The position numbers and the translations under genes are program-made. The notes below the pieces were generated by a model, which worked only from the letters and a program-made list of their open reading frames with translations, did no database searches and had not been told where the DNA came from. A DNA stretch of 64,000 nt from an uncultured Pseudomonadota bacterium. GTDB lineage: Bacteria; Myxococcota_A; UBA796; SXON01. Positions 40,618-49,646 of this stretch are shown here, piece by piece (the first letter of the stretch is position 1; each line of letters starts with the position of its first letter). Where the stretch lies: positions 62,001-126,000 of the forward strand of contig CAIQVJ010000132.1 of assembly GCA_903875225.1 (NCBI GenBank), given 5' to 3'.

Positions 40618-43227
40618 CTACTGGGCGTTCAGGAACTCCCGGACATCCGGCTCCTGTTCTTCCACGCGGGCGGCACAATTGTCGATGGTCTCGAGCGTCT
40701 CGGCCAGTCGATGGCGGCCGCCCACCCACTTCGGCACCCGCGGTGTGAAGAACGCCCGCACGTCCTCCCGATGCTGGGCGTCACAGAACAGGCTGCCGGC
40801 CATCGGGATGTATCCACGCGCGATGGGGGGGAGCGCGTTGGAGACCGCGTCGATGTGGGCCTGCAGCCACTTCCAGGCCACCTCGCGGGTCTCGCGATGC
40901 CGCAGCGGTCCGATGAGCAGGGGGTAGGCCTCCCGGATGTCGAACTCGCCCGAGACCGCGAGCCCGAGCGTCTGCTGGGCGAGATCGGGGTCCCGGAACG
41001 CTGCCAGCGCGGCGAGCAGCAGCTCCTTGCGGTTGCGATCCGTCTCGGCCCCTGCCTGCGCGTGAATGCGGTCGAACAGCGCCTGATCCCCGTAGAACGC
41101 CGCGAGCCGGAGGACCACCTCGGTCATCGAGGGGTCGATGCCGGTCCGATCCGCCAACCAGCGGTCGGCGGCGACGCGGGTCGCATCGCGCACCGGCTGG
41201 TCCCCGGCCCTTCCGACCATGCCGATCACGTCGGCGCGCAGGTCCCGGAGCGCGGTGTCGTCGGTCGGGAGCGGCAGGAGCCCGAGCCTGCGGGCCAGGG
41301 GACCGTAGGTGGCGAGCACGAACCGGTCATAGTTGGACCGGAGGTCGTCGGGGACGAGGTACTGGTCCAACGCCCCGACCACGCCGAGGGTCTCTCCGAT
41401 CACGTGAGGCTCGCCGGTCGCCACGAGTTCAGGGACCGCAGCGAGGACCACCGTGGGCAACACGTCGCCGCTGTTCACCAGGGCGGTCGCGTTCCCGAGC
41501 GCGCCGACCCGCTCCGGGAGGGAGAGCGGGGCCCTGCGTCCGAGCAGATCGTCCGCGAGCGTGCCGTGGAGCCGTACGTGGTAGTAGCCGGTGGCGTTGT
41601 CGTCAGGCACGACCCACGCGGGGCATGTCGCGCCGACGAGCGGGACCGTCAGCGCAGGCTGGTCGAGCATCACGCATTCGCGTCGGCTCCCGGCCGCGTC
41701 GGCCTCCCCGGTTCCGTACCGGAAGCACACGGGGATGTGCCACCGCTGCTGCCTGGAGTGCCCTCCCAGCGGCCGGTACCGGCTCTGCTGGAGCTGGAGC
41801 GCGAACGGGGGCTGTCCCTCACAGCGGAGCGTCACGTCCACCAACGGGACGCCGACCTGGTCGAGGAAGCTGGAGAACGCAGGCTGGACGGGCTTGCCAG
41901 CGGTCTCGGCCACCGCGCGGATGAAGTCGTCGGCGGTCGCGTTGCCGAAGGCATGGGCCCGCAGGTAGCCCTGGACGGCGGTGCGAAACGTGTCGGGTCC
42001 GAGCCACGCCTCGAACATCTCGAGGATCGCCTGTCCCTTTTCGTAGGTGATCCCGTCGAACGCGTCCTCGATGTCCTCGGTGTGCACGATCGGCTCGCGG
42101 ATCCGCCGGGCGGTCTCCAGCGAGTCGTCGCGCATCGCGCCGTCACGGCTCGCGACGCGAGCGGCGCCCTCCTGCCACTCGGGGTGCCAGGCGTCCACGG
42201 TCTTCGTCGCCATCCAGCTGGCGAAGGACTCGTTGAGCCACACGTCGTCCCAGAAGTTCATCGTCACCAGGTCACCGAACCACATGTGGGCGAGCTCATG
42301 AGCGAGTGTGTCGGCATACTCGCGGTCGTGCTCGACGGAGTCGTCCTCCGGCCTCACGGTGACGGCGTTCTGGGCCACCGTCACGAGGCCGGGGTTCTCC
42401 ATCGCCTCGAACCCGACGGCCTCGGGCATCGCCACGACGTCGAGCTTCGGAAACGGGTAGGGCATCCCGAACCACGCCTCCAGCCTGCCCAGGATCTCGG
42501 GGGTGCTGCTCGCGGCATAGGCCGCCATGCCCGCCTGACCGTGCGGAACGAGGATCCGGATGGGAACCTTCGTGGGGTAGGGGCCCGGTGCCTCCACGCC
42601 CGGCACGATGTCGAAGGGGCCGATGGTGAACGCCACGAGGTAGCTCGGCAGCTTTGGCGTCGGTGGGAACGTGACGCGGTGTCCGCCCGGCTCGGCCACG
42701 TCCTCCACCGCCGGCATGTTGGCGAACGCCCCATCACCCGCTGGCACGTGGAGCACGAGCGACCACGGGATCTTCGAGTCGGGCTCGTCGAAGCAGGGGA
42801 AGGCGCGGCGTGCGTCGATGGCCTCGAACTGGGTGTAGATGAAGTCCTGCTCCGCCTCGCGCTCGTGGAACACGGCCTGTGTCTCGGCCTGGACCACCTT
42901 TCCCGAGTAGCGGAGGTGCAGGCGGACCGCACCGTCCACGGCGCCGCTCCATGCGAAGGTCCGTGTCTGGCCGCTGCCCCGTACAGTCACCGGCCGTGCC
43001 TGCCCCCCGACGAACAGTGAGGCCTGCTCGATCGTCAGGTCCACCGCGTTGAGCACGACCGACGATGCCCGTCGGAGCAGCTGCACTTCGATGTCGGCGG
43101 TGCCATGGAAGGTGTCTTTTGCGGGGTCGAACGTGAGGTCCAGCGCCTCCGCCGTGGGGATCGCTCTCGAGAGGTCCAGGCGGACGGGTGGGTCGGCGAG
43201 CGCGAGCGCGCAGAGTGCGAGGAGCAT
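40618..43227 (-). CDS. M1-family zinc aminopeptidase (aminopeptidase N-like)
   Basis: An 869-residue exported peptidase (signal peptide about residues 1-11). The zinc site is HELAH (His310, His314) with Glu333 in WLNESFA, and the substrate-binding motif reads GFEAMENPG, a normal variant of GAMEN. The N-terminal beta domain, thermolysin-like domain and C-terminal helical repeat domain are all of expected size. It removes N-terminal residues from peptides, here probably in the periplasm, in contrast to cytoplasmic PepN. It is divergent from the next gene with only 17 bases between start codons. Confidence 0.93.
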   Translation of the reverse strand: MLLALCALALADPPVRLDLSRAIPTAEALDLTFDPAKDTFHGTADIEVQLLRRASSVVLNAVDLTIEQASLFVGGQARPVTVRGSGQTRTFAWSGAVDGAVRLHLRYSGKVVQAETQAVFHEREAEQDFIYTQFEAIDARRAFPCFDEPDSKIPWSLVLHVPAGDGAFANMPAVEDVAEPGGHRVTFPPTPKLPSYLVAFTIGPFDIVPGVEAPGPYPTKVPIRILVPHGQAGMAAYAASSTPEILGRLEAWFGMPYPFPKLDVVAMPEAVGFEAMENPGLVTVAQNAVTVRPEDDSVEHDREYADTLAHELAHMWFGDLVTMNFWDDVWLNESFASWMATKTVDAWHPEWQEGAARVASRDGAMRDDSLETARRIREPIVHTEDIEDAFDGITYEKGQAILEMFEAWLGPDTFRTAVQGYLRAHAFGNATADDFIRAVAETAGKPVQPAFSSFLDQVGVPLVDVTLRCEGQPPFALQLQQSRYRPLGGHSRQQRWHIPVCFRYGTGEADAAGSRRECVMLDQPALTVPLVGATCPAWVVPDDNATGYYHVRLHGTLADDLLGRRAPLSLPERVGALGNATALVNSGDVLPTVVLAAVPELVATGEPHVIGETLGVVGALDQYLVPDDLRSNYDRFVLATYGPLARRLGLLPLPTDDTALRDLRADVIGMVGRAGDQPVRDATRVAADRWLADRTGIDPSMTEVVLRLAAFYGDQALFDRIHAQAGAETDRNRKELLLAALAAFRDPDLAQQTLGLAVSGEFDIREAYPLLIGPLRHRETREVAWKWLQAHIDAVSNALPPIARGYIPMAGSLFCDAQHREDVRAFFTPRVPKWVGGRHRLAETLETIDNCAARVEEQEPDVREFLNAQ

Positions 43228-43244
43228 CGGGGAACCTTAGCCAC

Positions 43245-46061
43245 ATGCGGATCGAGCGGCTTGCAGCCGTGATACTCGCCGGGATGCTGATCGCCTATGC
43301 AGCGCTCCTCGGCTGTACGGGAGGTCCGGTCGACCACGCGCCGCCCGCCCTCGTCAACTGCGGAGAGGGGGAAGTGGCGGACGGTGCGGAGTGCGTTCCG
43401 GAGGCATGTGGCTCGGGAACGTGGGGGGACATCGAGGTCGACGGCGGAACCCTCCACGTCCAGGCGGGCCAGGAGGGGGATGGATCCAGGGATCGGCCGC
43501 TCTCCACCATCCAGGCCGCGATCGACCTCGCCGAGGCGGCTGGAGGCGGCCGGATCGCGGTCGCGGCGGGCACATACATCGAGAACCTCAGCCTGGATGG
43601 CAGCTACGAGACGGAGCTCGTGGGGCGGTGCAGCGCGCTGGTCTCCGTGGACGGCAGCGCCGCGCCGGACCAGGCCGCAGTGCAGGTGACCAGGGGGAAG
43701 GAGCGGGTGAGCCTGGAGGGGATCTCCGTGATCGCCGGCGGGTCGAGCGGCGTGCGGGTGAGCGGCGCGCAGCTGGGCGGAGTGCATCTGGCGCTGCGGT
43801 CGAATGGGGGGGCTGGGCTCGTCGCGCTTGGCGGCGCGTCCGTGACGCTGGACGACGTGACGGTCGCCGACTCGGTCGCCGACGCAGGGTGGAACCCCGG
43901 CTACGGGCTCTACATCGGCGATGGCTCCTCGCTGGTCCTCACGAGCAGCGTCGTCTCCGGCAATCGGGGTTCGGGCCTCGTAGCGGTGGACGCGGGCACG
44001 GAGGTCACGGCGGACCACGTCGAGGTCTCGGGCACGATGGCAGCCGACGACAGCAGCGGTGGATACGGGGTTTTCGTGAGCGACGGCGCGCGGGTCGGGC
44101 TCACCGGATCGACGGTCGACCGCAACACCCTCGCCGGGCTCTGGGTGTGGGGCGAGGGTACGACGGTGAGCCTCGGGAACACCCGGGTGACGGGGACCCG
44201 GGTGGACGCCCAAGGGTCGGGCGCGAGCGGGATCCAGGCAGGAGGGGGCGCAGCACTCCAGGCGACGGGCTGCACGATCCAGGGAAGCGAGGCGGCCGGC
44301 GTCTCCGCGGAGGGGGCGGGCACGGTGCTCGATCTGGTCGATTGCCAGGTGCTCGACAACGCTTCGAGCGTAGCTGGGCTCCAGGGCGCCGGGATCTCGG
44401 CCATCGAAGGCGCGGCGGTGAGCGCCAGCGGGACCACCGTTTTCGGGAACGGGCAATACGGGGTGGCCGCCACCGGAGAGGGGACCGTGGTCACGGTGGT
44501 GAACAGCACCGTGTCCGACACGATCGAGCGGAACGCGGGTGTGGACGGGGCGGGGCTCGCCGTCGGGCTGGGAGCGACGATGCACTGCGAGGGGTGCACC
44601 GTCCAGGGAAACGTGGGGGCGGGCGCGCTGGCCCAGGGGGGGACCCTGCAGCTGCGCGACACCACCGTCTCGGACACCGAGCCGGCGTCGGACGGCAGCT
44701 TCGGGGCGGGCGTGATCGCCCAGGAAGGCGCATCGGTGGAGCTGGTGGCGTGCGTCGTGGAGGACAACGTGTACGCGGGGATCGGCGCCGACGCCTCGTT
44801 CGTCGACGTCGAGGACACGACGATCCGGGGCACCCGGCCCCCAGCTCACGGTGTGGGCGGCGTGGGCATCCTGATGGTGGACGGGGCGGTCTTGGAGGGC
44901 GCCGGCTGCACCGTCGAGGAGAACTCCGAGGTCGGGGTGGCAGTGGGGTATGCCGGGACCGGGTTGACCCTTCGGGACAGCCGGATCGTGGGGACGTTGG
45001 TCGCGCCAGACGGCACGGGCGGGTACGGACTGCAGGTGGACGGGGGGGCGAGCGCTGAGTTGTATGGCGTGGAGATCTCCGAGAACACCGCCATCGGGGC
45101 GATCGCGCAGGGCGCGGGCACCTGGCTCTACCTGGAGGATTCGCTCATTTCGGGGACCCTCGCCGACCCGGGCGGGGGCGGGGGATACGGGCTGCAGGCC
45201 GTGCAGGGCGCGAGCGTGGCAACGGCCGGCTCCACCCTGGACAGCAACATGACGGACGGTGCGCTCTCCTCAGGGGAGGGCTCGACGTTGGACCTTCACG
45301 ACACGAGCATCACCAACACCCTTCGTGGCCGCCTGCTGGGCTTCGGCCTGGGCCTGGCCGCGGCCGAGGGCGGCGTCGCCACCGCGGACCGACTGACGAT
45401 CTCCGGCACGGCCGGGCCGGGCATCTACGTGGGGAGGGGGGAGGTGTCGTGCGAAGGATGTGTCCTCTCCGACAACCTGTACGCGGGCGCCGTCGCCGTG
45501 CGCGGAGCCCTCACGCTCACCCACACCCGGATCACGGACACGACCACCGACGAGGAGTTCGGGGGCGCCTTCGGGGTGTACGGCATCGGCGCCTTCGGCC
45601 CGCTCGCGATCACGGTCACGGACTCGACGATCGGGCCCCACGCGTACGCCGGCATCTGGTTGGATGGCGACGGCGCGTATGACATCGAGCGCAACGTGCT
45701 CTCCGGGAGCCCCGGTGTCCTGTGCGGCGACACGCCCGCGCATGGGAACGCGGTGTTCGCAGAGAACGGCGTGCGGGCCTGGGACGGCGCCTCGGGCTTG
45801 TTGCTCGCAGACAACACGCTGACCGACTCACCCGCGATCGCCGTGCTCCTGGACGGAGCCTCCGCCCTGGTGGCCGGCAACGTGTGGTCCGCGAACACGA
45901 CGGACCTTCGCCAGCAGCGATGCGAGGGCGTCGAGGTGCTCTCGGAAGCCGAGCTGGCGGGGGTCCCCACCGCCACGATCTGCCCCGGGACCAACCTCCT
46001 CACCGCCTACGACGTGGGCTTCAGCAGCCTCTACCTCCCGGAGATCGGAACGGAGGAGTGA
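43245..46061 (+). CDS. Large beta-helix lipoprotein
   Basis: A 938-residue lipoprotein (lipobox LLGC, Cys23). After a short Cys-containing segment (NCGEGEVADGAECVPEACG) comes a very long right-handed beta-helix of about 25-30 irregular rungs, each around 25-35 residues and rich in Gly, Thr, Ser and Val (for example LSTIQAAIDLAEAAGGGRI, VTVADSVADAG, LVLTSSVVSGN). Recurring phrases such as GGYGLQV and GSGLVAVDAG show internal repetition. Function is unknown; such helices bind or degrade polysaccharides or build surface layers. Length differs from the two other beta-helix proteins at 30953-33423, and it lacks their C-terminal ending. Confidence 0.8.
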   Translation: MRIERLAAVILAGMLIAYAALLGCTGGPVDHAPPALVNCGEGEVADGAECVPEACGSGTWGDIEVDGGTLHVQAGQEGDGSRDRPLSTIQAAIDLAEAAGGGRIAVAAGTYIENLSLDGSYETELVGRCSALVSVDGSAAPDQAAVQVTRGKERVSLEGISVIAGGSSGVRVSGAQLGGVHLALRSNGGAGLVALGGASVTLDDVTVADSVADAGWNPGYGLYIGDGSSLVLTSSVVSGNRGSGLVAVDAGTEVTADHVEVSGTMAADDSSGGYGVFVSDGARVGLTGSTVDRNTLAGLWVWGEGTTVSLGNTRVTGTRVDAQGSGASGIQAGGGAALQATGCTIQGSEAAGVSAEGAGTVLDLVDCQVLDNASSVAGLQGAGISAIEGAAVSASGTTVFGNGQYGVAATGEGTVVTVVNSTVSDTIERNAGVDGAGLAVGLGATMHCEGCTVQGNVGAGALAQGGTLQLRDTTVSDTEPASDGSFGAGVIAQEGASVELVACVVEDNVYAGIGADASFVDVEDTTIRGTRPPAHGVGGVGILMVDGAVLEGAGCTVEENSEVGVAVGYAGTGLTLRDSRIVGTLVAPDGTGGYGLQVDGGASAELYGVEISENTAIGAIAQGAGTWLYLEDSLISGTLADPGGGGGYGLQAVQGASVATAGSTLDSNMTDGALSSGEGSTLDLHDTSITNTLRGRLLGFGLGLAAAEGGVATADRLTISGTAGPGIYVGRGEVSCEGCVLSDNLYAGAVAVRGALTLTHTRITDTTTDEEFGGAFGVYGIGAFGPLAITVTDSTIGPHAYAGIWLDGDGAYDIERNVLSGSPGVLCGDTPAHGNAVFAENGVRAWDGASGLLLADNTLTDSPAIAVLLDGASALVAGNVWSANTTDLRQQRCEGVEVLSEAELAGVPTATICPGTNLLTAYDVGFSSLYLPEIGTEE

Positions 46062-46080
46062 CGGCAGGCCTGGCGGGGGA

Positions 46081-46443
46081 TCAGTCGTCCCCGCCGCCTT
46101 CGCCACCCTCGCCCCCGCCCCCGCCGTTCCCGCCGGAGAGCCCGCCGAGGTAGGCGAGGATGTCCGAGATGTCGGTGTCCGAGAGGCTGCTCGCGAAGCC
46201 GGGCATGCCCTCGGTTCCGTTGAGGATCGTGTCGATGACGCCGGCCGAATCGCTGATCCCGGCGATGTTGGGGCCGGAGCCCCCCTGGGCATCCGAGCCG
46301 TGGCATCCGGCGCAGTTGGAGGCGAACAGCGCCGCGCCCGAGGAGGTGTCGCCGGAGGCGCCGGAGATGTTGCCGAGCCCGCCCGCGCCGCAGCCGGTGA
46401 GGAAGGCGAGGGGGAGGAGGAGGGACAGGCTGAGGCTTCGCAT
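46081..46443 (-). CDS. Monohaem c-type cytochrome lipoprotein
   Basis: A 120-residue lipoprotein (lipobox LTGC, Cys18) with one haem motif CAGCH (about residues 44-48) and a likely axial Met in EGMPGF. This is a small class I cytochrome c domain. It ends in a tail of Gly and Glu (GGNGGGGGEGGEGGGDD). It would carry one electron on the periplasmic side of a membrane. No oxidase or reductase is encoded next to it. It is the last gene after the sensor-kinase group, 187 bases from the preceding gene, and may be transcribed separately. Confidence 0.88.
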   Translation of the reverse strand: MRSLSLSLLLPLAFLTGCGAGGLGNISGASGDTSSGAALFASNCAGCHGSDAQGGSGPNIAGISDSAGVIDTILNGTEGMPGFASSLSDTDISDILAYLGGLSGGNGGGGGEGGEGGGDD

Positions 46444-46547
46444 GCGTGAGTCCGGGGTGGGAGGGTGTACCGGAGCAGAGAGCACGGGCCGTGCCAGACC
46501 AGCCGTGCGGGTGAACCGGCAGTTTCCGTGGGTCCGGCCTGCATTGC

Positions 46548-46583
46548 GGCAGAATTCTCCCGTTCCTCCGGGAGGAGTCTGCC
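46548..46583 (-). terminator. Long imperfect hairpin after the barrel gene
   Basis: A 15-base stem (GGCAGAATTCTCCCG against CGGGAGGAGTCTGCC, one mismatch and one G-U pair) with a six-base loop. It lies 48 bases after the stop of the outer-membrane protein gene and before the cytochrome gene. There is no T tract. It could end transcription, protect the 3' end, or regulate the cytochrome gene. Confidence 0.4.
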
Positions 46584-46630
46584 AGCCCGGGTGTTGTGCA
46601 TCGTCGCGGGGACGCAGCTCTGGCTCGCCC

Positions 46631-47665
46631 TCAGCCGCCCGTGCTGCCCCGCGGCGGTGCGCTGGGAAACCGGACGTCCAGCCCCAGCCATCCGAAGGTG
46701 TCCACGTACCCCGTGCCCGTGGCCAGCGTGGCCCCCGCCGCTCCGCCCGCCACGAAGACGTCCAGGTCGTCGCCGAACGCGCGCTCCACTCGTGCCTGGC
46801 CGCTCCAGGTGCGGATGAACGAGACCGCGGCCTCCTCTTCCGTCTCGGCGCCCCGGAACCGGGCGAAGCCTCCGGCAGAGAGCGTCCACGGGCCCGCGTT
46901 GAACGCTCCACTCACGCCGACGCGATTCTGCACGAACCCGCCGCCCGACAGGGCGTCGATGTCGTCGGAGTAGTCGCCGGTCGCGGTGATCGCCGCGCGG
47001 CTCTCGCGCTCGGCCTCGCCATCGGCCGCGTAGATCAGGCGGTGCTCGACGGCGACGTGCCAGCTCCCCGCCCCGGCGCGTAGCCGCAAAAGGGTTCGGC
47101 CCTGGAGGCCGATGGCCCCGGTGTTCGCGGCGTTCACCTGGGCCGAGGCGCCGACGTCGAGGCCGCACGCGCCCGGTGACCAGCCAAACACCGCACCGAG
47201 CTCCCCGGTGGTGAACCCGGATTCGCCCACGAACCGACGGTCGATCCCCGTGGCTTGACCGGTGAGCGACCACGTCGGCGCCGCGCGTCGGGCGCTGCCG
47301 ATCAGCTCGGCGCGGCCATTGCTCGCGTCGAAGAGGACAGGGAAGACCTGGGCGTCGTAACGCCCCGCCAGGTCCAGGTTCGTCTGTCCCATGGTCCCTC
47401 GCCACCCGAGCCCGAGCCCCCCGGTGGCGACGGATGCATCGAGATCCGTGTAGCCCCAGCCGCCGAGCTCCAGCCGCGCCCAGGCGCCCTGATCCCCTCC
47501 GAGGCGGAGCCTTACGTTCGCAGAGACGAGGGCGGAGGGCGCGAAATCTCCCTCCCACGCCGAGGGCAGTTGGACGGAGCTCTCAGGAGCCGTCCGGGCG
47601 CCGGCGAGCAGGGTGCCGTCGACGGTGGGGGCGGCGAGGGCAGAGGCGAGCGTGGCCAGGAACAT
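46631..47665 (-). CDS. Predicted outer-membrane beta-barrel protein
   Basis: A 344-residue exported protein (signal peptide MFLATLASALAA). The rest alternates hydrophobic and polar residues in short strands with many Gly, Ala and Trp (ARLELGGWGYTDLDAS, GGLGLGWRGTMGQTNLDL), typical of a beta-barrel. A Pro-rich end follows (SAPPRGSTGG), so the C-terminus is not the usual aromatic end. No family recognised. Its start shares one base with the stop of the preceding helical protein (TGATG). It is the fourth gene after the histidine kinase. Confidence 0.6.
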   Translation of the reverse strand: MFLATLASALAAPTVDGTLLAGARTAPESSVQLPSAWEGDFAPSALVSANVRLRLGGDQGAWARLELGGWGYTDLDASVATGGLGLGWRGTMGQTNLDLAGRYDAQVFPVLFDASNGRAELIGSARRAAPTWSLTGQATGIDRRFVGESGFTTGELGAVFGWSPGACGLDVGASAQVNAANTGAIGLQGRTLLRLRAGAGSWHVAVEHRLIYAADGEAERESRAAITATGDYSDDIDALSGGGFVQNRVGVSGAFNAGPWTLSAGGFARFRGAETEEEAAVSFIRTWSGQARVERAFGDDLDVFVAGGAAGATLATGTGYVDTFGWLGLDVRFPSAPPRGSTGG

Positions 47666-48327
47666 CAGTTCTCCGAGAGCAGGTGTGCGGCGTCGCGTAG
47701 GGCGGCGGCCCGCGCGGCGAGCGTGCGAAGGGCGAGCGCCCGGGTGGTGGCCGAATTGGCGGCCTGTTCGAGACCGCGCATCTCCACCTCTGCCGAGAGG
47801 CTCGCGTGGTCGAGCGGGTTCGACTCGGCTCGCAACGCGGCGGCCCGGGTTCGGGCGCTGCGGGCGGCCTCGTCGGCTCGGGTCGCGTCGTAGATCGCAG
47901 TCACGATCACCGCTACGGCCTGGCTCTCCACGTCCGCGGCGATGGGATGCGCGAGCTCCGACGGGCTCGTGGCGGCGGCGGCGAGCGCCTGGTCCAGGAG
48001 GTCGAGGCGGGCAGGGAGCGCGCCGAGCCAGGCCTCGACCGTGGACCGGGCAGCAGTGTCCTCGGTGCCGCGGGCGGTCGCGTCGGTGAGGGTGTGGAGC
48101 GCAGCATCGTGGAGGCGCTGCTCGGTTGCGGTGTCGGGCGCCCGCTGCATCGAGGCCAGGCGCTCGGCCTCCTGCCGATAGGTCGCCATCAGCTCGGCGA
48201 CCCGCGATGCACGCAAACCGTCATGGCGGGCCATCGCCACGGCAGCGGCGGCGTCCGCGACCAGACCTTCCTCACGCACCAGCGCCGGGTCCGGAGCCCC
48301 GGCCATGGCGATGAGCACCCAGATCAC
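47665..48327 (-). CDS. Exported helical protein of unknown function
   Basis: A 220-residue protein with a short signal peptide (MIWVLIAMAGA) and an almost entirely helical Ala/Arg/Glu-rich body with heptad-like spacing. No Cys, no known motif. It could be a periplasmic coiled-coil partner of the outer-membrane protein encoded next. The GTG start overlaps the stop of the sigma-54 regulator gene (GTGA), so it is translated with it. I do not recognise the family. Confidence 0.6.
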   Translation of the reverse strand: MIWVLIAMAGAPDPALVREEGLVADAAAAVAMARHDGLRASRVAELMATYRQEAERLASMQRAPDTATEQRLHDAALHTLTDATARGTEDTAARSTVEAWLGALPARLDLLDQALAAAATSPSELAHPIAADVESQAVAVIVTAIYDATRADEAARSARTRAAALRAESNPLDHASLSAEVEMRGLEQAANSATTRALALRTLAARAAALRDAAHLLSEN

Positions 48328-49646
48328 TCCTCGATCCCGTACTTCTTGAGCTTGTACCGAAGCGCGGTGCGCTCCAGCCCGAGGCTGACCGCCGCCGCGG
48401 CCTTCACCCCGTCGTGCCGTGTGAGCGCCCGACGCAGCGCGCTCTCTTCGAGCCCCTCGAGCCACCCCGTGAGGTCGAAGTCGCCCTCCGGCAGCGCGAC
48501 GAGGTCGGGAGCGTGCTGCGTGGCCAGCATCTCCGGAGGGAGGTCGGCCGCCTCGACCACCTCGCCCGCAGAGAGCACGGCCACGCGCTCGGCGAGGTTC
48601 ACCAGCTCACGCACGTTTCCCGGCCAAGTCCAGGCTTGCAGCGCTGCGATAGCTGGGCCCGTGAGGCGCGGGACTGCTCGGCCCATCCTGGCGCAGGCGG
48701 TGCGCAGCGCACCCCCGAAGATCAGCAGGACGTCTTCGCCGCGTGCGCGCAGGGCGGGCAGTTCCACCGGAATCACCGCCAGCCGGTAGTAGAGATCCTG
48801 CCGGAACCCGGTTGCGCGCAGGTCCCGGTGCGTGGCTGCGACCACCCGCACGTCCACGTTGCGGTCCCGTGTCTCGCCCAGTCGCCGGATCTGGCCCTCC
48901 TGCAGGAAGCGCAGCAGCCGCACCTGCGCGGCCGGAGTGAGCTCGCCGATCTCGTCGAGGAAGAGCGTCCCACCGTGCGCGGTCTCGATCAGCCCGATCC
49001 GGTCCCGGTCGGCGCCCGTGAACGCGCCCTTCGCGGCGCCGAAGAGCTCGGCCTCCACCAGGCTGTCCGGGATGGCGCCGCAGTTCACGGCGACGAAGGG
49101 CATCTTTGCGCGAGTGGACTGCCGGTGGATCCGGCGAGCGACCAGCTCCTTGCCCGTACCGCTCTCCCCGGTCACCAGCACCGGCAGATCGGAGGCTGCG
49201 GCGCGGTCGGCCCGGGCGAGCGCGTGCAGCAACGTCACGGACCGTCCGACTATCCGGTCGTCCACGGCAGCCGAGGAGAGCGTGTGCAGGGCGACCGCGT
49301 TCCGAACCTCCGCGAGCAGTGCCGGCAGGTTCAGCGGCTTGGTGAGGAACCCGAACGCCCCGGCCTGTGTGGCCTCGACCGCGCGGGCGATCGACGCATG
49401 TGCGGTGACGAGGATCACCGGCAGCTTCGGCTCGGCCCGTCGGCATTCGCGCACGAGCTCGATGCCGTCCATGCCGTCCATGCGGAGATCGGTGATGACG
49501 ACCGAGACGGGTTCATCGTGCAAAGCTGCCATCACCGGGTGGGGACGATCAAAACTCCGGACACGGTATCCAGCATCCACGAGAACCTCGGCGAGGGCCT
49601 CGGCGCTGGCGTTGTGGTCGTCGACGACGAAGATCAGGGGCTGCAC
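48324..49646 (-). CDS. NtrC-type sigma-54-dependent response regulator
   Basis: A 440-residue regulator: REC domain (acceptor Asp53 in VVITDLRMDGMDG), AAA+ sigma-54 activator domain (Walker A GESGTGKE, the sigma-54 contact loop GAFTGA, Walker B-like TLFLDEIGE, arginine finger in FRQDLYYRL), and a C-terminal Fis-type HTH (VKAAAAVSLGLERTALRYKL). It is phosphorylated by the adjacent histidine kinase, whose gene overlaps it by 13 bases, and activates sigma-54 promoters. The start is GTG. Targets are unknown; the following exported proteins are in the same transcript. Confidence 0.94.
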   Translation of the reverse strand: MQPLIFVVDDHNASAEALAEVLVDAGYRVRSFDRPHPVMAALHDEPVSVVITDLRMDGMDGIELVRECRRAEPKLPVILVTAHASIARAVEATQAGAFGFLTKPLNLPALLAEVRNAVALHTLSSAAVDDRIVGRSVTLLHALARADRAAASDLPVLVTGESGTGKELVARRIHRQSTRAKMPFVAVNCGAIPDSLVEAELFGAAKGAFTGADRDRIGLIETAHGGTLFLDEIGELTPAAQVRLLRFLQEGQIRRLGETRDRNVDVRVVAATHRDLRATGFRQDLYYRLAVIPVELPALRARGEDVLLIFGGALRTACARMGRAVPRLTGPAIAALQAWTWPGNVRELVNLAERVAVLSAGEVVEAADLPPEMLATQHAPDLVALPEGDFDLTGWLEGLEESALRRALTRHDGVKAAAAVSLGLERTALRYKLKKYGIEE

